From the NCBI GenBank assembly GCA_022827625.1, contig JAJEIE010000025.1, positions 124,001-188,000 of the forward strand: a stretch of DNA of 64,000 nucleotides, read 5' to 3'. Positions 58,389-64,000 of the stretch are shown one piece after another; position 1 is the stretch's first letter; every line of letters starts with the position of its first letter. Both the position numbers and the translations under genes were made by a program. Source of the DNA: Candidatus Poribacteria bacterium. Lineage in GTDB: Bacteria > Poribacteria > WGA-4E > WGA-3G. The notes under the pieces were generated by a model that made no database searches, was not told where the DNA came from, and saw nothing but the letters and a program-made list of their open reading frames with translations.

Positions 58389-59138
58389 TTAATTGGCTTT
58401 GAGTTTTCCCCACGTTACCGCGAGTTTATATGCCGGATCTACGGCGAGAATTGTGTTAAAGCCAGAATTCATAAATTCCTGAATTTCCTTTTGAGACTTC
58501 ACCTCATTAGAAACCCAAAGTTCGTCCATACCGCCAACAAAATGAGACGAGCTGGAAGTCCGCCGATATCCGATGTCAAGGCTGGGTTCCCCAGAAACAT
58601 CAATGACGCCGCCGCCAGCGATTGGACCGCCATCGTCTTCCTCGCCATTGATATAGATAATCGCTTCTTTACCATCCCAGGTTGCGGCGACGTGACTCCA
58701 CTCGCCTTCAGCAATCGTGGTTTGCCCGATAAAGTCTTTGACATGATATGTCGTCCAGACGAGTTTCTTTGAACCGTGAAACCCGAATTTCCAGCCAGCT
58801 CCGCCGTCCATCTCTACAATATTCTGCCAATTGGTAATACCATCAGGATTTACCCATGCGCCGACACTCATAGGATCTGAGAGTTCCTTCAGAGGTCCCG
58901 CGTTTTCGATTGTAATAAACGTTGTCCCATCAAAATTAAAACCTTTTTCAAACTCGCCATCAATCCAATCTGCTTTCCCATCGACCGTACCATCATTGCC
59001 ATTGCCTGAGAGATCGGTGAGCGTGTCTCCTTTTCCGTCGTCGAATGTCGCAAGGAACACGATGTCTTCCGGTAACTCAGCGGATACGCTTCCGACACAG
59101 ACTGTTAAGATTATGAGTGAGTAGACTAAAGCCCGCAT
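58389..59138 (-). CDS. secreted LamG (concanavalin A-like) domain protein
   Basis: signal peptide MRALVYSLIILTVCVGSVSA; LTDLSGNGNDGTVDG...GAWVNPDG...WSHVAATWDGKEAIIYINGE. Confidence 0.9.
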   Translation of the reverse strand: MRALVYSLIILTVCVGSVSAELPEDIVFLATFDDGKGDTLTDLSGNGNDGTVDGKADWIDGEFEKGFNFDGTTFITIENAGPLKELSDPMSVGAWVNPDGITNWQNIVEMDGGAGWKFGFHGSKKLVWTTYHVKDFIGQTTIAEGEWSHVAATWDGKEAIIYINGEEDDGGPIAGGGVIDVSGEPSLDIGYRRTSSSSHFVGGMDELWVSNEVKSQKEIQEFMNSGFNTILAVDPAYKLAVTWGKLKAN

Positions 59139-59354
59139 TTTACAACTCCTTATAGAGAGATTGCCAGTGGCAATCTCTGCTGATGTGAAATTAATAATGA
59201 TGCTAAAACTCTCGTGACATCCTCTGGCATTACGTAGCATCCTATTTCAACGATTGTGCGTTAGTACAAGTAGTACCTTATAGAATTTTAGACATATATA
59301 TGCAGATTTTGATTAAAGGAAAATTTCTGTTAATTCCTGTGTTCTGTGGTAATG

Positions 59355-60395
59355 TTAATCCGCTTTCTTAATGTGTCCCCAAGTTGTCCGATATTTCTCC
59401 AGCGGTGCTACGCTCAGACCACTCGGCGTGAATTGCTCAACAGTTGGGAGAATCGCGGGACCCAGCCCTTCTGCTACACCGCCAACCGCATAGATTTTGT
59501 TCGCAATAGTGCCAACGCCTAAGAAAACTCGCGCTGTTGGCATCTCTGGACTTTCTGTCCATGTGTCGCTATCGGGATTGTATATTTCAACAGTTGTTAG
59601 CCCCGGTCCTTGTACGACATCGGTTCCGCCAAGGGCGTAAATTTTTCCACCCAGGGGAGCGAGTGCCAAAGCAGTTCGGGGTGTCGGCATATCTGCTTTC
59701 TCCGCCCATGCATCTGAACTCGGGTCGTATTCTTGAACCGTTTCAAGCACGGGACCTTGGACAGCAGGTGTCCCGCCAATCAGATATATTTTCCCATCAA
59801 TGCTCGCGGCTGCCATTCCTGAAACCGGTGTTGGCATATCTGTCTTTTGGGTCCATGTATCAGTTGTTGGGTCATATTCTTCAACGGTAGGGAGTACAGG
59901 CCCAACATTTTGCGCGATACCACCAATGGCGTAAATTTTACCGCCTACGGCAGTCGCCGTGAAGAAGGAACGCGGTGTTGGCATATCCGCTTTTTGGGTC
60001 CACGTGTCGGTTGCGGGGTCGTATTCTTCAACCGTGCCGAGAGCGGGTGCTTGTCCACTCCACCCGCCTATTGCATAGATCTTTCCATCAACAATGCTGG
60101 TCACAACGCCTGCGCGCGCTGCTGGCAGACTCGCTTTCTGAACCCATTTGTCCTCATCCGGGTCATAAGCATCAACAAAGTCAACGGGTTCAGCGAGCAT
60201 TCCACCTATAGTATAGAGTTGACTGTCAGTAGCTGCCACGGAGAAAAAAAGTCTTGGAATTGGCATATCTGCTTTTTGTATCCAATCTTCAGCCGTGGTG
60301 TCGTGTATGAAATAGAAAGTGAGTAAGGTGGCGAATAGCCAACCCGAATTAAAAAACAAGGGTTTGTTTGATTTCATCATAAATTTTCTTTTCAT
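59355..60395 (-). CDS. secreted kelch-repeat protein
   Basis: about six repeats EYDPxTDTWTQKADMPTPR...GGKIYAIGG. Confidence 0.92.
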   Translation of the reverse strand: MKRKFMMKSNKPLFFNSGWLFATLLTFYFIHDTTAEDWIQKADMPIPRLFFSVAATDSQLYTIGGMLAEPVDFVDAYDPDEDKWVQKASLPAARAGVVTSIVDGKIYAIGGWSGQAPALGTVEEYDPATDTWTQKADMPTPRSFFTATAVGGKIYAIGGIAQNVGPVLPTVEEYDPTTDTWTQKTDMPTPVSGMAAASIDGKIYLIGGTPAVQGPVLETVQEYDPSSDAWAEKADMPTPRTALALAPLGGKIYALGGTDVVQGPGLTTVEIYNPDSDTWTESPEMPTARVFLGVGTIANKIYAVGGVAEGLGPAILPTVEQFTPSGLSVAPLEKYRTTWGHIKKAD

Positions 60396-60425
60396 TAAAA
60401 ATCTCTTTCTCCAGTTTGGAAAGTG

Positions 60426-62663
60426 TTAAGGGTTCCACCAATATGTCAATTTCCCGACGACGGTCCAACCGAGAAGTTTGAACCCGCCCTCACGGGTGTC
60501 GTAACTCTGGTCGAAGACGAGATAAAAGTCGCTGCCGGGACGGTAGATATAGTTCACCAGAAAGTTCGCTGAGAGGACATCTCTGTCGGTACTCCACTGT
60601 GTAAACAACTTTGTGAAAAGCGTTGTGGAAAAAGAATATCCGATCCGCCCACCGAAAGCGTTGGCATCAAATTCTTTGGTGGGTAACGTAATCCGGTTAA
60701 ATTCGATAAACGGTTCTATACTCAGTTGGGCATTTGGTCTGGCGGTCGCATCTATTGCGAAGCCGCGTCTCGTTCCGCTATAAAACTCCCCGAATTCCAC
60801 ACGTAGTTGTCCGCCGATCATCCGGCTGCTACTGCTCCGAGCCGATACTTGAAATGATGTGAAATTGTAGTCATCCGCAGGAATCTCAACCCCTTGAATC
60901 CGAAAATAATGATTAAGATTTTCTGTTGTGTTCTTAACTTCAAATTCAAGGTCGTCGCCTGTTACAAATTCAAATTGCGTTTCAAACGTTATCTCTAGGG
61001 TTTCCAATTCGTTTGCTTGGGTGCGGACCAGGTCAATATCGGGTCCAATCTGAATTTCGCGAATGCCAAATTTGTCAGGCCACGGCGTATAACTTCCACC
61101 GCCGCTAAAGCGACGGACATCCGTACGTTGAATATAACCGACTTCCGGGTTGAAATCCTCACCGATGTCCGTGTATGAAGCATCGAGTCGAAACAGGTTC
61201 GTTCGCCAATCCCCGCCGATAAAGAAAGCGTTGCTATTTCCAGAGACATCCGTTTCAAAAGTGCGCGCCCCCAACCCTTGGATGTTAATTTCCCGCGTCG
61301 GACGATATGAAAAATCAAGCCCCGCTGTGTTATTGTATGCATCAGCATCTTGCTTATGGATAACAATTCCGCCAACAGTTGATTCTGCTAAGATGTCTCG
61401 ATTCACACGCACTACCGAGTAATTCGTGTGAGGTTCATCAATAGGGGGTTCGCCTATCTGAAATTCGTCATCCTTAAACTTGTTTGTCAATACATTTAGA
61501 ATGCCTATGCCGTAAGGTCCAATTTTTCCAGTCATTTTGCCGCCGCCGAGAATTGGAATTGCGCGTCCTTTTGCGAGTCCGATACGACGGCTATAAAAAA
61601 GGAGTAGCGGTGGCGGTCTTTGGAAACTCGGACGTGGAATTCCGACATCAAAGATGCTCGCGCCTTCCAAGAAAAACGGACGCTGCTCAGGAAAAAAGAG
61701 ACTGAAACGGGTCAGATTCACCTCTTCTTGGTCTGCCTCCACTTGGGCAAAATCGGTGTTGAACGTCAAATCAGCAGTCAAGTTTGGGGTTACGCCATAC
61801 TTGAGGTCCAAACCGGCATCAAATACGCCTTCTGTTTCCTCCGTTGATGACTCATAACTCGCCCCCGGTAATATATAAGGCAGCAGTTCCAGGTGTCTTG
61901 ACGGCGTAATACCCTCTATCCCTTCAAGCGTGCCGAAATAGGCGGTGCGATACTTTGCCAGTCCACCATACGTCTTAGGTGCCTCATTCCACGCGTCAAT
62001 TTCTTGCTTGCGTGCGATTTCGCGTCCGAAATTTATCCCCCAGTCCATTGAGTCGCTACGTTCAAAGCGGAGTTGGCTGAAGGGAATGGCAATTTCTGCT
62101 GTCCAATTATCTTCATTGATTCTACAGCGACACTCAAAAACAATATCCCAACTTGTGTTGAGGCTCCCACCACTGTTGGATACCGCTGTGTCTTCCATCC
62201 CGCCGACAGGGGTAAATCGGAAGAAAACGGCATTTCGCCGATCGTTATAAGTGTCTAATAACAGAAAGCCGTAATCGTTGGAGCGCAAACCCGGAGAATC
62301 CCGCCGCATATCGTTGGCGACAACCTTATCCATTTCTGAGTCGTAGAATATAAATCCGAAGTACAACTTTTTGTCATCATACATAATTCGTATTTCGGAA
62401 TCTTCTGTTGCCGGTTCGCCTTGGTCGGGTTGGATCTGGTATAACTGACGGATCGGTTCTACGGTCTGCCAAACAGGTTCGTCAAGAATTCCGTCAACCT
62501 TAATTTCCTCGGAAATACGCTGTGCGGACATGCGCGGTAACTCTCGTTCGGTCTGCGCATCGGCACTATGTGGAATGTATAACATGCACACCCAGAGTAA
62601 AAGAAAAAAATTGAGACTTAGCACACGGAATTGATACTGAAAGTTAGTAGTGAAAGATCTCAT
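60426..62663 (-). CDS. CBM9-like + DUF5916 outer-membrane protein
   Basis: signal peptide; IKVDGILDEPVWQTVEPI; FNTDFAQVEADQEEVNLTRFSLFFPEQRPFFLEGA. Confidence 0.88.
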   Translation of the reverse strand: MRSFTTNFQYQFRVLSLNFFLLLWVCMLYIPHSADAQTERELPRMSAQRISEEIKVDGILDEPVWQTVEPIRQLYQIQPDQGEPATEDSEIRIMYDDKKLYFGFIFYDSEMDKVVANDMRRDSPGLRSNDYGFLLLDTYNDRRNAVFFRFTPVGGMEDTAVSNSGGSLNTSWDIVFECRCRINEDNWTAEIAIPFSQLRFERSDSMDWGINFGREIARKQEIDAWNEAPKTYGGLAKYRTAYFGTLEGIEGITPSRHLELLPYILPGASYESSTEETEGVFDAGLDLKYGVTPNLTADLTFNTDFAQVEADQEEVNLTRFSLFFPEQRPFFLEGASIFDVGIPRPSFQRPPPLLLFYSRRIGLAKGRAIPILGGGKMTGKIGPYGIGILNVLTNKFKDDEFQIGEPPIDEPHTNYSVVRVNRDILAESTVGGIVIHKQDADAYNNTAGLDFSYRPTREINIQGLGARTFETDVSGNSNAFFIGGDWRTNLFRLDASYTDIGEDFNPEVGYIQRTDVRRFSGGGSYTPWPDKFGIREIQIGPDIDLVRTQANELETLEITFETQFEFVTGDDLEFEVKNTTENLNHYFRIQGVEIPADDYNFTSFQVSARSSSSRMIGGQLRVEFGEFYSGTRRGFAIDATARPNAQLSIEPFIEFNRITLPTKEFDANAFGGRIGYSFSTTLFTKLFTQWSTDRDVLSANFLVNYIYRPGSDFYLVFDQSYDTREGGFKLLGWTVVGKLTYWWNP

Positions 62664-62695
62664 ATAGGTTAGTGCCTCCCTTTTAAGGTTTGCAT

Positions 62696-62721
62696 ATAAA
62701 AAGCGGGCTGCAGGACCCGCT
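62696..62721 (-). terminator. intrinsic terminator AGCGGG-8-CCCGCT-TTTTT
   Basis: minus-strand hairpin with T-tract downstream of O-methyltransferase. Confidence 0.7.
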
Positions 62722-62741
62722 ATCCACTTCCTCCTCTTTCA

Positions 62742-63308
62742 TCAGCGGCGATAGATGCTGACTTCCATGCCGTCACGTCTACCGGGTCGTCGTCGACTCT
62801 CAAACCAGTGTGTTTTGGAGTCGTAATGAGAGCGGACATGCTCCAAATAGGCTGCCATCGGCTCCGGCCTACCGACATTGTCCGCGACAAGTGTTGCTGG
62901 ATTGGTGAGTTGAGATTCAATGGCTTGAAAACAGGGGTAATACCCGTCTTTGTTGTTATCAAGAAACAGAAAATCGACAGGTTCTTGAATGGTTTTCAGG
63001 ACTTCAGCAGCATCACCAATACGGGAGTCCACAAGATGTGCTACGCCAGCCTTCTCAAAATGTGCGCGTGCCCGCTGTGCGTTGGCATCTTCTATTTCCA
63101 CTGTTATCAAACGTCCCATCCCTAAAGTTTTCAGTACCCTTAAAATCCACAGTCCAGAATAGCCGATGGCGGTTCCGCACTCTACAATCAGGGACGGTTT
63201 TGCCTTTTCAACACAACTGGCGAGCAATGTCGCCTTATCGGGTCCTAACATTGGAACGCGTTCCTCACGACACTGTTCCTCAACCTCTTTGATAATTTGG
63301 TTTAACAT
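62742..63308 (-). CDS. SAM-dependent O-methyltransferase
   Basis: SLIVECGTAIGYSGLWILRVL, VDFLFLDNNKDGY. Confidence 0.85.
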   Translation of the reverse strand: MLNQIIKEVEEQCREERVPMLGPDKATLLASCVEKAKPSLIVECGTAIGYSGLWILRVLKTLGMGRLITVEIEDANAQRARAHFEKAGVAHLVDSRIGDAAEVLKTIQEPVDFLFLDNNKDGYYPCFQAIESQLTNPATLVADNVGRPEPMAAYLEHVRSHYDSKTHWFESRRRPGRRDGMEVSIYRR

Positions 63309-63568
63309 TAGTATGTCTCCGTATTTTCTACGTTTTTCAGATTGGCGATGCTATAGTCAAACAACTGGTCCCTCATTTTGTGATGATCTTCAAGGATGTA
63401 GTGTTCCAATTCTGAAATTTTTGTTATATTACTTTGATGGTCTGCGCTACAATAAATGGATGGAATTAAAGGGGTGCTTTAGAATGCCATCTTCCGCACC
63501 CCTTGATTAGATAGATTGCGGAAATTCGTGGGTTTGCCGACTAACGAATTTCCTTTTTCGTTTTTCAA

Positions 63569-64000
63569 TTATTCAAGCGAAAGTTCTATCTCGACCTGCT
63601 CTCCGTTTCGGAGAAGTTTTATAGGTAAGGTTTTCGCTTGTGGTGCCTCTTGTAGTACATAAGCAATGACCCCGGTTTCCGTAAGTCGATCCGTGCGATC
63701 ACCATAACCAATGATAATGTCGCCTCGCCGGATGCCCGCTTTTTGTGCATTGCTCTCTGAATTTCTGCCACGCCGCCAGATATTGTCAACCCTTAGTGCC
63801 ATCTCTTTGTTCCCGATACCACGGCGTTGGCGCTCAGCATCCGATAGGTCTTCAAGCACCATCCCACCCAATGCCACGAAACGGAGCTCCCCGGTTGTTG
63901 TGCGCCAAGAGATGTTGCTTCCCTTCCGCCACCCAGGGTTGAGTGTAAGCATAAGGTTGACTTCCTCACCGTGCCGATCAACAGTCACAGGCAACGCCGT
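63569..64000 (-). CDS. PDZ-domain protein, 5'-truncated by window edge
   Basis: SNAQKAGIRRGDIIIGYGDRTDRLTETGVIAYVLQEAPQAKTLPIKLLRNGEQVEIEL. Confidence 0.7.
   Translation of the reverse strand, partial: TALPVTVDRHGEEVNLMLTLNPGWRKGSNISWRTTTGELRFVALGGMVLEDLSDAERQRRGIGNKEMALRVDNIWRRGRNSESNAQKAGIRRGDIIIGYGDRTDRLTETGVIAYVLQEAPQAKTLPIKLLRNGEQVEIELSLE

Noticed and set aside
63569-63994. Complete 141-aa PDZ protein starting at 63994
   Set aside because: The start is a TTG near the window edge with the frame still open (ACGGCG TTG); most likely the 3' part of a longer protease-like gene.
1-64000. CRISPR array or defence island
   Set aside because: No regularly spaced direct repeats with unique spacers and no cas, restriction or other defence gene cluster seen; the palindromic repeats are dispersed.
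1-64000. Prophage
   Set aside because: No capsid, terminase, portal, tail or integrase-type ORFs.

Overview
This 64 kb window looks like bacterial chromosome with about 46 protein-coding genes. I saw no rRNA, tRNA or CRISPR array. The gene repertoire (phytanoyl-CoA dioxygenases, sulfatase, LamG/kelch/dockerin secreted proteins, CBM9-DUF5916 outer-membrane protein) resembles Candidatus Poribacteria-type genomes; that placement is inference only. Main items: (1) a tight five-gene operon (470-9878) with two circularly permuted ATP-grasp units, two alpha-E units and two transglutaminase-like proteins, one fused to DUF2126, a predicted peptide-ligase/peptidase system of unknown product; (2) an IS607-like element (about 36.1-38.0 kb) whose TnpB lacks the zinc-ribbon cysteines, whose serine recombinase reads RVRGKSQ where RVS is expected, with five tandem 10-bp motifs at its left end and structured sequence 3' of tnpB; (3) an in-frame MNT-HEPN fusion with a strong internal ribosome-binding site and ATG ahead of the HEPN half; (4) a shared C-terminal motif (LxVxPxxK...TWGx[IL]K) on two unrelated neighbouring secreted proteins; (5) a dispersed family of GTAG-anchored palindromes whose arms differ between copies; (6) a secreted dikinase-like protein with glucan-water-dikinase domain order; (7) a frameshifted trypsin-TPR gene and a retropepsin remnant near a HicBA module; (8) several perfect palindromes and structured leaders. 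All calls come from reading the sequence and the supplied ORFs; no database search was run.
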